From Pseudomonas sp. Bc-h (GTDB lineage Bacteria; Pseudomonadota; Gammaproteobacteria; Pseudomonadales; Pseudomonadaceae): a stretch of DNA of 64,000 bases. Positions 9,760 to 21,328 of the stretch are shown here, piece by piece. The translations under genes and the position numbers were made by a program. The stretch's first letter is position 1. Each line of letters starts with the position of its first letter. The notes below the pieces were generated by a model, which saw nothing but the letters and a program-made list of their open reading frames with translations, did no database searches and was not told the DNA's origin. Where the stretch lies: NCBI RefSeq assembly GCF_002080045.1, contig NZ_MUIN01000006.1, forward strand, positions 389,093 to 453,092, given 5' to 3'.

Positions 9760-9765
9760 TATAAT
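9760..9765 (+). promoter_or_regulatory. candidate -10 element upstream of aspS
   Basis: A perfect TATAAT lies 132 bp before the aspS start. The -35 position is poor, so this is only a candidate promoter for the aspS transcript. Confidence 0.4.
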
Positions 9766-9897
9766 CCCCCGCCTTACTATGGAAGGCAGGCACTGACCGT
9801 CGGGTTGAACTGCATGCCATGGCTCCTGCACCATTGCGCACTGGCGACGGGCGAGAGCTCCACCGAATTCCGAATTACGAGAAGTGAACACACGATC

Positions 9898-11673
9898 ATG
9901 ATGCGCAGCCATTATTGCGGCCAACTGAACGAAAGCCTGGAAGGTCAGGAAATTACCCTTTGCGGATGGGTCCACCGCCGTCGCGACCACGGGGGGGTGA
10001 TTTTCCTCGACATCCGCGATCGTGAAGGTCTGGCCCAGGTGGTCTTCGATCCTGATCGCGCAGACACATTCGCTATCGCCGATCGCGTTCGCAGCGAATA
10101 CGTCGTCAAGCTGACCGGCAAGGTTCGCGCCCGTCCGGCCGGAGCGGTCAACCCGAACATGGCGTCTGGTGCCATCGAAGTTCTGGGTTACGAGCTGGAG
10201 GTTCTCAACGAATCGGAAACCCCTCCGTTCCCGCTGAACGAGTACTCCGACGTCGGCGAAGAAACCCGCCTGCGCTACCGCTTCATCGACCTGCGTCGCC
10301 CGGAGATGGCTGAAAAGCTGCGTCTGCGTTCCCGCATCACCTCCAGCATCCGTGGTTTCCTCGACGGCAACGGTTTCCTGGACGTCGAGACGCCGATCCT
10401 GACCCGCGCCACACCTGAAGGGGCTCGCGACTATCTGGTACCGAGCCGTACTCACGCCGGCAGCTTCTTCGCCCTGCCGCAATCACCTCAGCTATTCAAG
10501 CAACTGCTGATGGTCGCCGGCTTCGACCGTTACTACCAGATCGCCAAATGCTTCCGGGACGAAGACCTGCGTGCCGACCGTCAGCCTGAGTTCACTCAGA
10601 TCGACATCGAGACCAGCTTCCTGAATGAAGCAGACATCATGGGTCTCACCGAGAGCATGATTCGCAAGCTGTTCAAGGAAGTCCTGGATCTGGAATTTGG
10701 CGACTTCCCGCACATGACCTTCGAAGAAGCCATGCGCCGTTACGGTTCCGACAAGCCTGATCTGCGTAACCCGCTGGAACTGGTAGACGTTGCCGATCAA
10801 CTGAAAGACGTTGAGTTCAAGGTGTTCAGCGGCCCTGCCAACGATCCGAAGTGCCGCGTGACTGCACTGCGCGTTCCGGGCGGCGCGAGCATGCCGCGCA
10901 GCAAGATCGACGATTACACCAAGTTCGTCGGCATCTACGGTGCCAGAGGCCTGGCGTACATCAAGGTCAACGAGCGCGCCAAAGGTGTTGAAGGTCTGCA
11001 GTCTCCGATCGTCAAGAACATCCCGGAAGCCAACCTGAACGTGATCCTGGATCGCGTAGGCGCGGTTGACGGCGACATCGTGTTCTTCGGTGCAGACAAG
11101 TTCAAAGTCGTCAGCGAAGCGCTGGGCGCATTGCGGATCAAGCTGGGCCACGACCTCAACCTGCTCACTTGCGAGTGGGCGCCGATGTGGGTTGTCGACT
11201 TCCCGATGTTCGAAGAGAACGACGACGGCAGCTTTACCGCGCTGCACCACCCGTTCACCGCACCGAAGTGCTCGCCTGCCGAGCTTGAGGCCAACCCGGC
11301 CACCGCGCTGTCCCGTGCCTACGACATGGTGCTCAACGGCACCGAACTGGGTGGCGGCTCGATCCGTATCCATCGCAAGGAAATGCAGCAAGCGGTGTTC
11401 CGTCTGCTGGGTATTTCCGAAGACGAGCAGCAAGAGAAGTTCGGCTTCCTGCTGGATGCGCTGAAGTATGGTGCTCCACCGCACGGTGGTCTGGCATTCG
11501 GTCTGGATCGTCTGGTCATGCTGATGACCGGCGCCCAGTCGATTCGTGAAGTCATCGCCTTCCCGAAAACCCAGAGTGCTGCAGACGTCATGACTCAGGC
11601 CCCTGGTCTGGTCGATGCCAAACAACTGCGCGAACTGCACATCCGCCTGCGCGAAACGCCGAAGGCCGAGTGA
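9898..11673 (+). CDS. aspS: aspartyl-tRNA synthetase (probably non-discriminating AspRS)
   Basis: Class II synthetase of 591 residues. An N-terminal OB-fold anticodon-binding domain ([33 protein letters not shown]) is followed by the catalytic core with motif 2 ([18 protein letters not shown]), the bacterial insertion (GAD) domain, and motif 3 ([15 protein letters not shown]). The start MMRSHYC agrees with the family; the open frame upstream (from 9805) is not part of it. Bacterial-type AspRS in pseudomonads can also charge tRNA-Asn, corrected by GatCAB; that is family knowledge, not visible here. Confidence 0.97.
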   Translation: MMRSHYCGQLNESLEGQEITLCGWVHRRRDHGGVIFLDIRDREGLAQVVFDPDRADTFAIADRVRSEYVVKLTGKVRARPAGAVNPNMASGAIEVLGYELEVLNESETPPFPLNEYSDVGEETRLRYRFIDLRRPEMAEKLRLRSRITSSIRGFLDGNGFLDVETPILTRATPEGARDYLVPSRTHAGSFFALPQSPQLFKQLLMVAGFDRYYQIAKCFRDEDLRADRQPEFTQIDIETSFLNEADIMGLTESMIRKLFKEVLDLEFGDFPHMTFEEAMRRYGSDKPDLRNPLELVDVADQLKDVEFKVFSGPANDPKCRVTALRVPGGASMPRSKIDDYTKFVGIYGARGLAYIKVNERAKGVEGLQSPIVKNIPEANLNVILDRVGAVDGDIVFFGADKFKVVSEALGALRIKLGHDLNLLTCEWAPMWVVDFPMFEENDDGSFTALHHPFTAPKCSPAELEANPATALSRAYDMVLNGTELGGGSIRIHRKEMQQAVFRLLGISEDEQQEKFGFLLDALKYGAPPHGGLAFGLDRLVMLMTGAQSIREVIAFPKTQSAADVMTQAPGLVDAKQLRELHIRLRETPKAE

Positions 11674-11799
11674 TGAAAGGGCAGGGCGAATCGTGAATTC
11701 GCCCTGACTCCTGCGCCATGGTCGGGCAAGAATTCGAGTAAAGCGTCCTCGTTCGAGCCATGAACGGTGGCGTGAGTGTTTCAAGGTTTGGAGCGTGTT

Positions 11800-12546
11800 A
11801 TGGCTGGTCATTCCAAGTGGGCGAACATCAAGCACCGCAAAGAGCGTCAGGATGCCAAAAAAGGCAAGATCTTCACCAAGTGGATCCGTGAGCTGACTGT
11901 CGCTGCCCGTCAGGGTGGCGGCGATCCGGCCTCGAACCCGCGTCTGCGTCTGGCTCAGGACAAGGCGCTCGGCGCGAACATGAGTCGCGACATCATTGAT
12001 CGTGCGATTGCCCGCGGTGCTGGCGCCGCCGATGCCGACGACATGGTCGAGCTGGGCTATGAAGGTTACGGTCCTGGCGGTGTGGCGGTCATGGTCGAAA
12101 CCATGACCGATAACCGCAATCGTACTGCTGCTGCCGTGCGTCACGCGTTCAGCAAGTGCGGCGGCAATCTGGGCACTGACGGTTCTGTAGCGTATCTGTT
12201 CGAGCGCAAGGGGCAGATTTCCTTTGCTCCAGGCGTCGATGAAGACGCGCTGATGGAAGCGGCGATGGAAGCGGATGCCGATGATGTCGTGACCCACGAA
12301 GATGGCTCCATCGACGTGTTCACCTCGTTTGCCGGTTTCTATGCGGTGCGAAATGCGCTGGAAGCCGCAGGCTTCAAGGCTGCTGATGCGGAGATCGTGA
12401 TGCAGCCGACCACCAGCGCCGTGCTGGATCTCGAAATGGCGGAAAAGGTGCTCAAGCTGATCGACATGCTCGAGGATCTGGATGACGTGCAAAACGTTTA
12501 TTCCAATGCAGAAATTCCGGATGAGGTGATGGAGCAGCTTGGCTGA
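11800..12546 (+). CDS. YebC/PmpR family transcriptional regulator
   Basis: The 248-residue protein starts [14 protein letters not shown], the invariant N-terminus of the YebC/TACO1 family. Family members have been described as DNA-binding regulators (PmpR, a quorum-sensing repressor, in PAO1) and more recently as factors that relieve ribosome stalling. The gene sits between aspS and ruvC, as is usual. The ATG at 11800 is chosen over an in-frame upstream start because of this conserved N-terminus. Confidence 0.95.
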   Translation: MAGHSKWANIKHRKERQDAKKGKIFTKWIRELTVAARQGGGDPASNPRLRLAQDKALGANMSRDIIDRAIARGAGAADADDMVELGYEGYGPGGVAVMVETMTDNRNRTAAAVRHAFSKCGGNLGTDGSVAYLFERKGQISFAPGVDEDALMEAAMEADADDVVTHEDGSIDVFTSFAGFYAVRNALEAAGFKAADAEIVMQPTTSAVLDLEMAEKVLKLIDMLEDLDDVQNVYSNAEIPDEVMEQLG

Positions 12547-12567
12547 TCACATCCTTCGTCGGGACCT

Positions 12568-12620
12568 GAGGCCGGAGGCACGAAGCGTTGATTCGATCAT
12601 CGCTATCGGCCTCCGGCTTC
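12568..12620. repeat. inverted repeat between yebC and ruvC
   Basis: Two 12-nt arms (GAGGCCGGAGGC at 12568-12579 and GCCTCCGGCTTC at 12609-12620) pair at 11 of 12 positions across a 29-nt loop. There is no T-run. It could be a weak terminator for yebC or a degenerate REP-type palindrome. Confidence 0.5.
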
Positions 12621-12672
12621 TGCCTTTATGCTGCGTTCAATCGTGCGCGTCACTTCTCAAGCTGCAGGCGTT

Positions 12673-13197
12673 ATGACTCTCATTCTAGGTATCGACCCCG
12701 GTTCGCGAATCACCGGCTTTGGCGTGGTACGTGACACGGGCCGTGGCTGCGAATACGTGGCCTCAGGCTGTATTCGCACTGGCAGTGGTCTGCTGCACGA
12801 GCGGCTGCAGATCGTTTACCGCGGGGTGCGCGAGGTCATTCAGACCTACGGGCCCGTGACCATGGGGATCGAAAAGGTTTTCATGGCAAAAAACGCCGAT
12901 TCGGCACTCAAGCTGGGCCAGGCGCGAGGCGCTGCGATTGTGGCAGCTGCGGAAGAGAGCCTGGAAATCGCCGAATACACGGCCACGCAGGTCAAGCAGG
13001 CTGTCGCGGGGACGGGCGGGGCTAACAAGGATCAGGTGATGATGATGGTGATGCATTTGCTGAAACTGACCAAGAAGCCGCAGATCGACGCCTCCGATGC
13101 CCTGGCGATTGCGATGTGCCATGCTCATACGCGGTCCAGTCTCATCCCTCATGGCCTGAATACCGCACGCAGTCGTGGTGGCCGCCTGCGTCTCTGA
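12673..13197 (+). CDS. ruvC: crossover junction endodeoxyribonuclease RuvC
   Basis: The 174-residue Holliday-junction resolvase has an RNase H-like fold. The catalytic acidic residues include D8 in [13 protein letters not shown], the Glu in [11 protein letters not shown] and the C-terminal acidic pair in [15 protein letters not shown]. It acts with RuvAB to cut junctions symmetrically. The ATG at 12673 gives the normal N-terminus. ruvA follows after a 115-bp gap. Confidence 0.97.
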   Translation: MTLILGIDPGSRITGFGVVRDTGRGCEYVASGCIRTGSGLLHERLQIVYRGVREVIQTYGPVTMGIEKVFMAKNADSALKLGQARGAAIVAAAEESLEIAEYTATQVKQAVAGTGGANKDQVMMMVMHLLKLTKKPQIDASDALAIAMCHAHTRSSLIPHGLNTARSRGGRLRL

Positions 13198-13312
13198 TAG
13201 CATCATTCGCTCATAAATTTTCACTTGCAGCTGACGTGAGTCCTGCAAACATGGCGACCAGGGTTTTGGCCCGGTCCGCCTCGGTGGCGGGCTACTGGAA
13301 AGGATCTGATTC

Positions 13313-13921
13313 GTGATTGGACGTTTACGCGGGGCGTTGGTAGAAAAACAGCCGCCGCATCTGGTGCTCGATGTCAACGGTGTGGGCTATGAGATCGAAG
13401 TCCCGATGACCACGCTTTATCGTCTGCCGCATCTGGGCGAGACGGTGACGCTGCACACCCATCTTGTGGTTCGTGAAGACGCGCACCTGCTGTTCGGGTT
13501 TTACGAAAAGCGGGATCGCGAGATGTTTCGGGAGCTGATCCGCCTGAATGGCGTCGGCCCCAAGTTGGCGCTGGCCCTGATGTCCACGCTGGAAGTCGAT
13601 GAGCTGGTGCGCTGTGTTCAGGCGCAGGACACCTCGGCGTTGACCCGCGTACCCGGTGTCGGCAAAAAGACCGCAGAACGGTTGCTGGTCGAACTCAAGG
13701 ATCGTTTCAAGGCTTGGGATGCTCTGCCGGGCACATTTGCGTTGGTGTCCGAAGGTCCAGGGGCTCCTGTGCAGGTCGCTACCGCCGAGTCCGACGCCAT
13801 CAGTGCGCTGGTATCGCTGGGTTACAAGCCGCAGGAAGCCAGCAAGGCGATTACGGCAATCAAAGACAAGAACCTGAGCAGTGAAGACCTGATTCGCCGC
13901 GCACTCAAGGGGATGCTGTAA
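13313..13921 (+). CDS. ruvA: Holliday junction DNA helicase subunit RuvA
   Basis: The 202-residue protein starts with GTG ([31 protein letters not shown]). It has an N-terminal OB-fold, two helix-hairpin-helix motifs ([13 protein letters not shown] and [13 protein letters not shown]) that hold the junction, and a C-terminal three-helix domain that contacts RuvB. Its stop codon directly abuts the ruvB start, so translation is coupled. Confidence 0.97.
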   Translation: MIGRLRGALVEKQPPHLVLDVNGVGYEIEVPMTTLYRLPHLGETVTLHTHLVVREDAHLLFGFYEKRDREMFRELIRLNGVGPKLALALMSTLEVDELVRCVQAQDTSALTRVPGVGKKTAERLLVELKDRFKAWDALPGTFALVSEGPGAPVQVATAESDAISALVSLGYKPQEASKAITAIKDKNLSSEDLIRRALKGML

Positions 13922-14977
13922 GTGATCGAAGCAGACCGCCTGATCGCCGCGACCGGCCGCGACCGAGACGAGCAACTTGATCGTGCCATCCGGCCGCTGA
14001 GTCTGGCCGACTATATAGGTCAGCCCACTGTGCGCGAGCAGATGGAGCTGTTCATCCAGGCCGCTCGCGGGCGTAACGAGGCACTGGATCACACACTTAT
14101 CTTCGGCCCACCGGGGCTCGGTAAAACCACTCTCGCCAACATCATCGCCCAGGAAATGTCGGTCTCGATCAAGAGCACGTCGGGCCCCGTGCTCGAGCGG
14201 CCGGGTGATCTGGCGGCAATCCTTACCAATCTTGAACCCCATGACGTGCTGTTCATCGACGAAATCCACCGTCTATCGCCCATCGTGGAAGAGGTCCTCT
14301 ACCCGGCGATGGAAGATTTTCAGCTGGATATCATGATCGGCGAGGGTCCTGCTGCACGTTCCATCAAGCTGGACCTTCCGCCGTTTACCCTGGTGGGCGC
14401 TACCACTCGGGCGGGGATGCTCACCAACCCGCTGCGTGACCGCTTCGGTATCGTGCAGCGTCTTGAGTTCTACAGCACCGCCGACCTCGCAACGATCGTC
14501 TCGCGGTCGGCGGGTATTCTCGGTTTGCATATCGAAGATGAGGGCGCGTTTGAAATCGCCCGCCGTGCCAGGGGCACGCCCCGGATCGCCAACCGTCTGT
14601 TGCGCCGCGTGCGTGACTTCGCCGAGGTGCGAGCTCAGGGGCAGATCACCAAGGCGATTGCAGATCTGGCGCTGAACCTGCTGGATGTGGATGAACGCGG
14701 TTTCGATCATCAGGATCGGCGTTTGCTGTTGACCATGATCGAGAAGTTCGACGGTGGGCCGGTGGGTGTCGATAACCTTGCGGCTGCCATCAGTGAAGAG
14801 CGACATACCATCGAGGACGTGCTGGAGCCCTATTTGATCCAGCAAGGCTATATGATGCGCACGCCTCGCGGACGCATGGTCACGCGGCATGCTTATCTGC
14901 ACTTCGGTCTGAACATCCCGTCGCGGATGGGGGATCGGTCGATTCCCGATGAACCGGTCGACGATGCCGATGAATAA
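13922..14977 (+). CDS. ruvB: Holliday junction branch migration ATPase RuvB
   Basis: This 351-residue AAA+ motor has Walker [10 protein letters not shown], Walker [10 protein letters not shown], sensor 1 GATTRAGM, an arginine-finger region after NPLRDRFG, and a C-terminal winged helix ([15 protein letters not shown]). Two hexamers flank the RuvA-bound junction and pull DNA through. GTG start immediately after the ruvA stop. Confidence 0.98.
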   Translation: MIEADRLIAATGRDRDEQLDRAIRPLSLADYIGQPTVREQMELFIQAARGRNEALDHTLIFGPPGLGKTTLANIIAQEMSVSIKSTSGPVLERPGDLAAILTNLEPHDVLFIDEIHRLSPIVEEVLYPAMEDFQLDIMIGEGPAARSIKLDLPPFTLVGATTRAGMLTNPLRDRFGIVQRLEFYSTADLATIVSRSAGILGLHIEDEGAFEIARRARGTPRIANRLLRRVRDFAEVRAQGQITKAIADLALNLLDVDERGFDHQDRRLLLTMIEKFDGGPVGVDNLAAAISEERHTIEDVLEPYLIQQGYMMRTPRGRMVTRHAYLHFGLNIPSRMGDRSIPDEPVDDADE

Positions 14978-15116
14978 AAACAGTCGTGACCGATTTATTC
15001 GGCCGTTTCATGGTCAGACGGGCAGTCGAGGCACTATGGCCGTTTGCCTGGCGACGAAAATCGATGAAAAACAGTTGCCTGGCTGGATTGGCAACCTGAG
15101 GAGTAAGCACTAGAGT

Positions 15117-15587
15117 ATGCGCGCGCAAAACGGGGCTCAGTCGTTCGCACATCGCTGTCGCGTTTATTACGAGGACACCGATGCTGGCGGCATCGTCTAC
15201 TACGTCAATTACCTGAAATTCATGGAACGGGCTCGGACCGAGCGGCTGCGGGAGTTGGGCTTCGCTCAATCCGCCATGGCCGGGGACGAGAACCTGTTGT
15301 TTGTCGTGCATTCCAGCGAAGCGCGGTACCACAAGCCGGCGCGTCTGGACGATGAGCTGCTGGTCAGCGCCGAAGTGATCGAATTGAACCGCGTCAGCCT
15401 GCGCTTTCAGCAAGAAGTCAGGCGGGCTGTGGATAATGTGCTGCTCTGTGAGGGGCAGTTTTTGGTGGCGTGTGTGCGCGCCGATAGTTTGAAACCCCGG
15501 GCCATTCCCGAAGCTCTGCGCACGGCCTTTGCCAGCCAGGGCGGCGCGGGTACACATTCAGAGCAGGAGATACAGCGTGGAAGCTAA
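15117..15587 (+). CDS. ybgC: acyl-CoA thioesterase YbgC (Tol-Pal associated)
   Basis: A 156-residue hot-dog-fold thioesterase with the 4-hydroxybenzoyl-CoA thioesterase-type active site [24 protein letters not shown], where the Asp is catalytic. YbgC is the usual first gene of the tol-pal operon and hydrolyses acyl-CoA or acyl-ACP thioesters at the inner membrane. Its 3' end overlaps the tolQ start by 11 bp. Confidence 0.95.
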   Translation: MRAQNGAQSFAHRCRVYYEDTDAGGIVYYVNYLKFMERARTERLRELGFAQSAMAGDENLLFVVHSSEARYHKPARLDDELLVSAEVIELNRVSLRFQQEVRRAVDNVLLCEGQFLVACVRADSLKPRAIPEALRTAFASQGGAGTHSEQEIQRGS

Positions 15588-16272
15588 CGTCGTCGACCAT
15601 TCCTCCATGTGGAGTTTGGTCAGCAATGCCAGCGTGGTCGTTCAGTTGGTGATGCTGATCCTGGTGGCCGCATCGGTCACTTCGTGGATCATGATTTTTC
15701 AACGCAGCTCCATGCTGCGTGCCGGGCGCCGTGCGCTGGACAGCTTCGAAGAGCGTTTCTGGTCGGGTATCGACCTGTCCAAGTTGTACCGTCAGGCTGG
15801 TAGCAACCCTGATCCGGACTCGGGCGTGGAGCAGATCTTCCGCGCCGGCTTCAAAGAGTTCTCGCGTCTGCGCCAACAACCGGGTGTCGATCCGGACGCC
15901 GTCATGGAAGGTGTCGCACGTGCCATGCGGGTCGCCATTTCCCGTGAAGAAGAGAAGCTTGAGCAGAGTCTGCCGTTCCTCGCGACCGTAGGTTCAACCA
16001 GCCCGTATGTGGGTCTATTCGGTACCGTCTGGGGGATCATGAACTCCTTCCGTGGTCTGGCCACTGCACAGCAGGCCACACTGGCGACCGTAGCACCGGG
16101 TATCGCCGAAGCACTGATCGCGACCGCCATCGGCCTGTTCGCTGCAATCCCTGCAGTAATCGCCTACAACCGTTTCGCCGCTCGTGGCGAGAACCTGATT
16201 GGCCGTTACTACACATTCGCCGACGAATTCCAGGCCATCCTGCACCGTAAAGTGCACACCAGCGAAGACTAA
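15577..16272 (+). CDS. tolQ: Tol-Pal system proton channel subunit TolQ
   Basis: This 231-residue ExbB/MotA-type protein has three transmembrane helices: about residues 15-38, then a pair in the C-terminal half ([21 protein letters not shown] and [27 protein letters not shown]). It forms the proton-driven motor with TolR that energises TolA. The GTG at 15577 inside the ybgC end is chosen because it gives the family-length protein. Confidence 0.96.
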   Translation: MEANVVDHSSMWSLVSNASVVVQLVMLILVAASVTSWIMIFQRSSMLRAGRRALDSFEERFWSGIDLSKLYRQAGSNPDPDSGVEQIFRAGFKEFSRLRQQPGVDPDAVMEGVARAMRVAISREEEKLEQSLPFLATVGSTSPYVGLFGTVWGIMNSFRGLATAQQATLATVAPGIAEALIATAIGLFAAIPAVIAYNRFAARGENLIGRYYTFADEFQAILHRKVHTSED

Positions 16273-16286
16273 GCAGGTATTTCCCA

Positions 16287-16751
16287 ATGGCTTTAATCGC
16301 TCGCGGCCGACGCAGCAAACGCAAGCCGGTCGCCGAAATGAACGTGGTGCCTTACATCGACGTGATGTTGGTACTGCTGGTCATCTTCATGGTGACGGCT
16401 CCTATGATCAACCAGGGCGTGAAAGTCGATCTGCCCAAGGTCTCCAGCGAGGCCTTGCCGCAGGACAACAACAATCAGGTTCTGACCATTTCGATCAAGG
16501 CTGACAAGACCTATTACTGGAACCTTGGCAGCGAAGTCGATACCGACAAGCAGATGGACAAGGCGATGACCTTGCCGCAACTGACCAGCGCCGTGACCAA
16601 GATCATTGCGGCCGGTCGTGAGGCGGGCAAGCAGACCCAAGTGTTCATCCGTGGCGACAAAACCGTCGACTATGGCGCCGTCATGGGCACCATGGGCGGG
16701 TTGCAGAAGGCCGGAGTCGGGAACGTTGGTTTGATTACCGAGGCGCCCTGA
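16287..16751 (+). CDS. tolR: Tol-Pal system protein TolR
   Basis: The 154-residue ExbD-type protein has a short cytoplasmic N-terminus and one transmembrane helix (PYIDVMLVLLVIFMVTAPM) containing the conserved Asp that carries protons. A periplasmic domain that binds peptidoglycan follows. The last base of its stop codon overlaps the tolA ATG. Confidence 0.96.
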   Translation: MALIARGRRSKRKPVAEMNVVPYIDVMLVLLVIFMVTAPMINQGVKVDLPKVSSEALPQDNNNQVLTISIKADKTYYWNLGSEVDTDKQMDKAMTLPQLTSAVTKIIAAGREAGKQTQVFIRGDKTVDYGAVMGTMGGLQKAGVGNVGLITEAP

Positions 16752-17821
16752 TGCAGCCGATTCGAGAGCCGTCAGCCTCGGAAAGCTACTTCTGGCCCTC
16801 AGTCTGGGCTGTGGCACTGCACGTCCTGATTTTTGGCCTGTTGTTCGTCAGCTTCGCGATGACGCCGGAGCTGCCTGAGTCCAAGCCAATCGTTCAGGCG
16901 ACGCTTTATCAGTTGAAGTCGAAAAGCCAGGCGACGACCCAGACCAACCAGAAGCTTGCTGGCGAGGCGAAAAAATCCGCTGCGCGACAAACCGAAGTCG
17001 AGCAGATGGAGCAGAAAAAAGTTGAGCAAGAGGCGATAAAGGCGGCGGAACAAAAGAAAGCCGATGCCGCTCAAAAGGCCGAAGAACAAAAGGCCGAGGA
17101 AGCGAAGAAAGCCGATGACGCCAAAAAGGCCGATGACGCGAAGAAAGCCGAAGCCAAGAAAGCGGACGACGCCAAGAAAGCCGCAGAAGAGAAACAATTG
17201 GCTGATATAGCCAAGAAGAAAGCCGAAGACGACGCGAAGAAGAAAGCAGAGGAAGACGCCAAGCGCGCGGCCGCGGAAGAAGCCAAGAAACAGGCTGCCG
17301 AGGATGCGAAGAAGCAGGCTGCTGACGACGCGAAGAAAAAGGCCGCCGAAGACGCGAAGAAAAAAGCGTTCGAGGATGCCAAGAAAAAGGCTGCTGACGA
17401 CGCCAAGAAGAAGGCCCAGGACGCTGCCCGTAAATCGGCGGAAGACAAGAAGGCGCAAGCATTGGCTGACCTGCTTTCCGACAAGCCGGAACGCCAACAG
17501 GCGCTGGCCGATGAGAAGGGTGACGAGGTTGCGGGCAGCTTCGATGACTTGATTCGCTCGCGGGCTGCGGAAGGCTGGGCACGTCCACCTTCAGCGCGCA
17601 AAGGCATGACAGTTGTGTTGCAGATCGGCATGTTGCCGGATGGTACGGTTTCTTCGGTGACCGTGGCCAAGTCCAGCGGCGACGGACCTTTCGACAGTTC
17701 GGCAGTAGCAGCGGTCAAGAATATTGGTCGTTTGACAGAGATGCAGGGTATGAAACCTTCGGATTTCGCACCTTACCGTTCATTCAAGATGACATTCACA
17801 CCTGAGGATCTAGCCTTGTGA
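16751..17821 (+). CDS. tolA: envelope-spanning protein TolA
   Basis: 356 residues in the classic three parts: an N-terminal membrane anchor (about 14-38), a long alpha-helical Ala/Lys/Asp/Glu-rich domain (about 70-240) built of [13 protein letters not shown] repeats, and a globular C-terminal domain (about 255-356) that contacts TolB and Pal. The protein transmits TolQR motor force to the outer membrane during division. The repeat tract shows codon-level repetition and should vary in length between strains. It shares the TGTGA junction with tolB. Confidence 0.96.
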   Translation: MQPIREPSASESYFWPSVWAVALHVLIFGLLFVSFAMTPELPESKPIVQATLYQLKSKSQATTQTNQKLAGEAKKSAARQTEVEQMEQKKVEQEAIKAAEQKKADAAQKAEEQKAEEAKKADDAKKADDAKKAEAKKADDAKKAAEEKQLADIAKKKAEDDAKKKAEEDAKRAAAEEAKKQAAEDAKKQAADDAKKKAAEDAKKKAFEDAKKKAADDAKKKAQDAARKSAEDKKAQALADLLSDKPERQQALADEKGDEVAGSFDDLIRSRAAEGWARPPSARKGMTVVLQIGMLPDGTVSSVTVAKSSGDGPFDSSAVAAVKNIGRLTEMQGMKPSDFAPYRSFKMTFTPEDLAL

Positions 17822-19119
17822 TTAACCTTCTTCGAGGACTGCTTGTCGTTCTTTGTTGCGCAGCAGGTTTCGCCGCTGCCGACGAAAAGAACATTCTGGT
17901 CACAAGTGGCAGTGACCGCGCGACGCCGATTGCAATCGTGCCGTTTGGCCTGCAAGGCGGCAGTGTATTGCCGGAAGACATGGCTTCGATCATCAGCAAT
18001 GACATGCTGAACTCGGGCTACTACTCGCCGATTCCAAAGGAAAACATGATCAGCCAGCCTAGCCAGGCCAGCGAAGTCATTTTCCGCGACTGGAAAGCGC
18101 TGGGTGCACAGTACGTCATGGTCGGCAGCATCGCTCCATCGGGCGGTCGACTGCAGGTTCAATACGCACTGTTCAACGTGGCGACTGAACAGCAAGTCTT
18201 GACCGGTAACGTGTCGGGTACCACTGATCAGCTCCGCGACATGGCGCACTACATCGCCGACCAGTCGTTCGAAAAACTCACCGGCATCAAAGGTGCGTTT
18301 TCGACTCGCATGCTGTACGTCACGGCTGAGCGTTTCGCGGCGAACAACACCCGTTACACCCTGCAGCGTTCGGACTACGACGGTGCTCGCGCAGTGACCC
18401 TGCTGCAATCCCGTGAGCCTATCCTGTCGCCGCGTTTCGCCCCGGACGGCAAGCGCATCGCTTACGTTTCGTTCGAACAGAAGCGTCCACGGATCTTCGT
18501 TCAGCACATCGATACTGGCCGCCGCGAGCAGATCACCAACTTCGAAGGCCTGAACGGTGCACCGGCATGGTCTCCGGACGGCACCAAGCTGGCGATGGTT
18601 CTGTCGAAAGACGGCAACCCCGAGATTTATGTGATGAACCTGGCTTCGCGTCAGCTTTCGCGAGTCACGAATGATTCTTCCATCGATACCGAACCTTTCT
18701 TCGGTAAAGACGGTTCGACCATTTACTTCACTTCCGATCGTGGTGGTAAACCACAGATCTATAAAACGAGCATTAATGGTGGCGGCGCCGAGCGAGTCAC
18801 TTTCATCGGCAATTACAACGCCAACCCTAAGTTGTCGGCTGATGAAAAGACTCTGGTCATGATCCATCGTCAAGATGGTTTCACCAACTTCAAGGTGGCT
18901 GCTCAGGATTTGCAGCGCGGTAGCGTAAAAATCCTTACAGATAGCAACCTTGATGAGTCGCCTACTGTTGCGCCCAACGGCACCATGGTAATCTACGCCA
19001 CCCGCCAGCAGGGCCGGGGAGTCTTGATGCTCGTGTCCATTAATGGGCGCGTGAGGCTCCCGCTTCCTACCGCTCAAGGCGAAGTCAGAGAACCTTCCTG
19101 GTCCCCTTACCTGAACTGA
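17818..19119 (+). CDS. tolB: Tol-Pal system beta-propeller protein TolB
   Basis: 433-residue periplasmic protein with a GTG start overlapping the tolA stop. The signal peptide ([18 protein letters not shown]) is followed by an N-terminal domain and a six-bladed beta-propeller with repeated WSPDG / FAPDGK elements. It binds Pal and the C-terminal domain of TolA. Confidence 0.97.
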   Translation: MINLLRGLLVVLCCAAGFAAADEKNILVTSGSDRATPIAIVPFGLQGGSVLPEDMASIISNDMLNSGYYSPIPKENMISQPSQASEVIFRDWKALGAQYVMVGSIAPSGGRLQVQYALFNVATEQQVLTGNVSGTTDQLRDMAHYIADQSFEKLTGIKGAFSTRMLYVTAERFAANNTRYTLQRSDYDGARAVTLLQSREPILSPRFAPDGKRIAYVSFEQKRPRIFVQHIDTGRREQITNFEGLNGAPAWSPDGTKLAMVLSKDGNPEIYVMNLASRQLSRVTNDSSIDTEPFFGKDGSTIYFTSDRGGKPQIYKTSINGGGAERVTFIGNYNANPKLSADEKTLVMIHRQDGFTNFKVAAQDLQRGSVKILTDSNLDESPTVAPNGTMVIYATRQQGRGVLMLVSINGRVRLPLPTAQGEVREPSWSPYLN

Positions 19120-19171
19120 CGCGGCGCTTTACGTTTTACTTAACACACTGGGGTTCATTAGGAGTTTCACG

Positions 19172-19672
19172 ATGGAAATGCTGAAGTTTGGTAAATTTGC
19201 TGCGCTGGCTCTGGCCATGGCTGTAGCTGTAGGTTGCTCGTCCAAAGGCGGCGACAATGCCGGTGAAGGCGCTGCTGTAGATCCAAACGCTGGTTACGGC
19301 GCTAACACTGGTGCCGTTGATGGCTCCCTGAGCGAAGAAGCTGCTCTGCGCGCAATCACCACTTTCTACTTCGAATACGACAGTTCTGACCTGAAACCAG
19401 AAGCCATGCGCGCTCTGGACGTTCACGCCAAGGACCTGAAAGCCAACGGCGCTCGCGTAGTTCTGGAAGGTAACACCGACGAACGCGGTACTCGCGAATA
19501 CAACCTGGCACTGGGCGAGCGTCGTGCGAAAGCCGTTCAACGCTACCTGGTTCTGCAAGGCGTTTCGCCAGCTCAGCTGGAACTGGTTTCCTACGGTGAA
19601 GAGCGTCCAGTTGCTACCGGCAACGACGAGCAATCCTGGGCTCAAAACCGTCGCGTCGAACTGCGTAAGTAA
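19172..19672 (+). CDS. pal: peptidoglycan-associated lipoprotein (Pal / OprL)
   Basis: The 166-residue outer-membrane lipoprotein has a lipobox AVGC near residue 22. Its C-terminal OmpA-like domain (about 60-166) has the peptidoglycan-binding signature [24 protein letters not shown]. Known as OprL in Pseudomonas. It completes the force chain from the inner-membrane motor to the cell wall. Confidence 0.98.
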   Translation: MEMLKFGKFAALALAMAVAVGCSSKGGDNAGEGAAVDPNAGYGANTGAVDGSLSEEAALRAITTFYFEYDSSDLKPEAMRALDVHAKDLKANGARVVLEGNTDERGTREYNLALGERRAKAVQRYLVLQGVSPAQLELVSYGEERPVATGNDEQSWAQNRRVELRK

Positions 19673-19678
19673 TTTGAC

Positions 19679-20500
19679 ATGCGAACGTGCCGCCGTGCTT
19701 TAACCGTTTTGGCTCTCACCCTTCCTCTTGCAGCGATGGGTGCGGTTCCTGTGGTCGATGACAACTCTGGCTCTGCTGGCAGCAGTTATCCGCCATCGGG
19801 TTATGGTACGGCGGGCGCCTACGCCGGAGGTGGGGTTACGCCCCAACCTTCGGCGCAAGGTCAGCTGTTCATGCAGTTGCAACAAATGCAGGATGAAATT
19901 TCGCGCTTGCGCGGAATCGTCGAAGTCCAGCAAAACGATATCCAGCAAATGAAGCAAGAAGCGCTGGATCGTTACAAGGACCTCGATTCCCGCATCGGAG
20001 CTGGGGGCGCACCTGCTGCACCAGCTGCCAATAATTCTGCTTCCGACGGCGGCGTCAATGCCGGCGGAACACCCGTAGCACCTGCTGCCGGTCAGGCACC
20101 GCAGACCAGCACCGAACCCGGTGATCCGGCGAAAGAGAAGCTCTATTACGATGCTGCTTTCGACCTGATCAAGGCCAAGGATTTCGACAAGGCCAGCCAA
20201 GCGTTCTCTGCATTCCTGCGCAAATACCCGAACAGCCAATACGCGGGCAATGCCCAGTATTGGCTGGGCGAAGTGAACCTGGCCAAAGGTGACCTCCAGG
20301 GTGCCGGCCAGGCCTTCGCCAAAGTGAGTCAGTTGTACCCCAAGCACGCCAAGGTGCCTGACTCTCTCTATAAACTGGCGGATGTCGAACGTCGTCTGGG
20401 TCATACCGACAAGGTCAAAGGCATCCTGCAGCAAGTCGTCGCCCAATACCCTGGGACCTCGGCGGCTCAGCTGGCTCAACGAGACCTTCAGCGTCTCTGA
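19679..20500 (+). CDS. cpoB: cell division coordinator CpoB (YbgF)
   Basis: 273 residues: a signal peptide, an N-terminal trimerising coiled coil (MQLQQMQDEISRLRGIVEVQQNDIQQMKQE), a Pro/Ala/Gly-rich linker, and C-terminal TPR repeats (about 150-270). CpoB binds TolA and coordinates outer-membrane constriction with PBP1B. It begins 6 bp after pal and ends the operon at the terminator at 20529. Confidence 0.95.
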   Translation: MRTCRRALTVLALTLPLAAMGAVPVVDDNSGSAGSSYPPSGYGTAGAYAGGGVTPQPSAQGQLFMQLQQMQDEISRLRGIVEVQQNDIQQMKQEALDRYKDLDSRIGAGGAPAAPAANNSASDGGVNAGGTPVAPAAGQAPQTSTEPGDPAKEKLYYDAAFDLIKAKDFDKASQAFSAFLRKYPNSQYAGNAQYWLGEVNLAKGDLQGAGQAFAKVSQLYPKHAKVPDSLYKLADVERRLGHTDKVKGILQQVVAQYPGTSAAQLAQRDLQRL

Positions 20501-20528
20501 TCACCAGTCAGTTTGACCCTCGATTCAA

Positions 20529-20555
20529 GAAAGCCGCGCGTTGCGCGGCTTTTTT
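20529..20555 (+). terminator. rho-independent terminator of the tol-pal operon
   Basis: GAAGCCGCGCG-TT-GCGCGGCTTTTTT is a strong hairpin with a T-run, 29 bp after the cpoB stop. Confidence 0.93.
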
Positions 20556-20679
20556 CGTTAGAATCTCGCACCCGAAATTCCGGTATTGATTACGCTTCGG
20601 TAGATTCTGCGAACGCAGGGTGTACGGAAGTGCCTGACGGAGGCGGATGGCCTGTTTAGCCGTTACGCCCGTGGCCCAT

Positions 20680-21327
20680 ATGCAAGACACATTACGCATC
20701 ACCGAAGTTTTTTACTCTTTGCAGGGTGAAACGCGCACGGCAGGCTTGCCTACCGTATTCGTGCGCCTCACCGGCTGCCCTTTGCGCTGTGGTTACTGTG
20801 ACAGCGAATACGCCTTCAGCGGCGGTACTATCCAGACCCTCGACTCGCTCATGGAGCAGGTGGCGAGCTATCGCCCGCGTTACGTATGCGTGACCGGCGG
20901 CGAGCCGTTGGCTCAGCCCAATGCCATCCCGCTGCTCGAGCGCCTGTGCGATGCTGGATACGAGGTATCGCTGGAGACCAGCGGTGCGCTGGACATCTCT
21001 AAGGTCGATTCCCGCGTCAGTCGTGTAGTGGACCTGAAAACACCAGGTTCGAAGGAAGTCACCCGCAACCGATATGAGAATATTGAGCTGCTGACTCAAA
21101 ACGATCAGGTCAAGTTCGTGATCTGCTCGCGTGAGGACTACGACTGGGCTGTGTCGAAAATCATTCAGTACGGGCTGGACCGTCGCGCAGGCGAGGTGTT
21201 GTTTTCGCCCGTGCATCGCGATCTGAACGTGAGGGACCTGGCTGACTGGATCGTGGCAGACAACCTTCCGGTACGTCTGCAATTGCAGCTGCATAAAATT
21301 CTCTGGAACGACGAGCCGGGGCGCTGA
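20680..21327 (+). CDS. queE: 7-carboxy-7-deazaguanine synthase
   Basis: The 215-residue radical-SAM enzyme converts 6-carboxytetrahydropterin to 7-carboxy-7-deazaguanine in queuosine biosynthesis. The iron-sulfur cysteines are in [16 protein letters not shown] substrate and SAM-binding GGEP follows ([10 protein letters not shown]). The ATG at 20680 ([17 protein letters not shown]) matches the family; an upstream frame adds 11 unlikely residues. queC starts 2 bp after the stop. Confidence 0.95.
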   Translation: MQDTLRITEVFYSLQGETRTAGLPTVFVRLTGCPLRCGYCDSEYAFSGGTIQTLDSLMEQVASYRPRYVCVTGGEPLAQPNAIPLLERLCDAGYEVSLETSGALDISKVDSRVSRVVDLKTPGSKEVTRNRYENIELLTQNDQVKFVICSREDYDWAVSKIIQYGLDRRAGEVLFSPVHRDLNVRDLADWIVADNLPVRLQLQLHKILWNDEPGR

Positions 21328-21328
21328 C

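Noticed and set aside
10492..12492. Long 666-codon minus-strand ORF opposite aspS and yebC
   Set aside because: Shadow frame of high-GC coding sequence; both genes on the plus strand are certain and the shadow product has no recognisable domain.
17080..17460. Repetitive Lys/Ala/Asp-rich sequence as a possible tandem repeat element
   Set aside because: It is the normal helical domain II of TolA.
20556..20679. Possible preQ1 riboswitch in front of queE
   Set aside because: The short leader does not show the conserved class I core I would expect; a covariance search would be needed.
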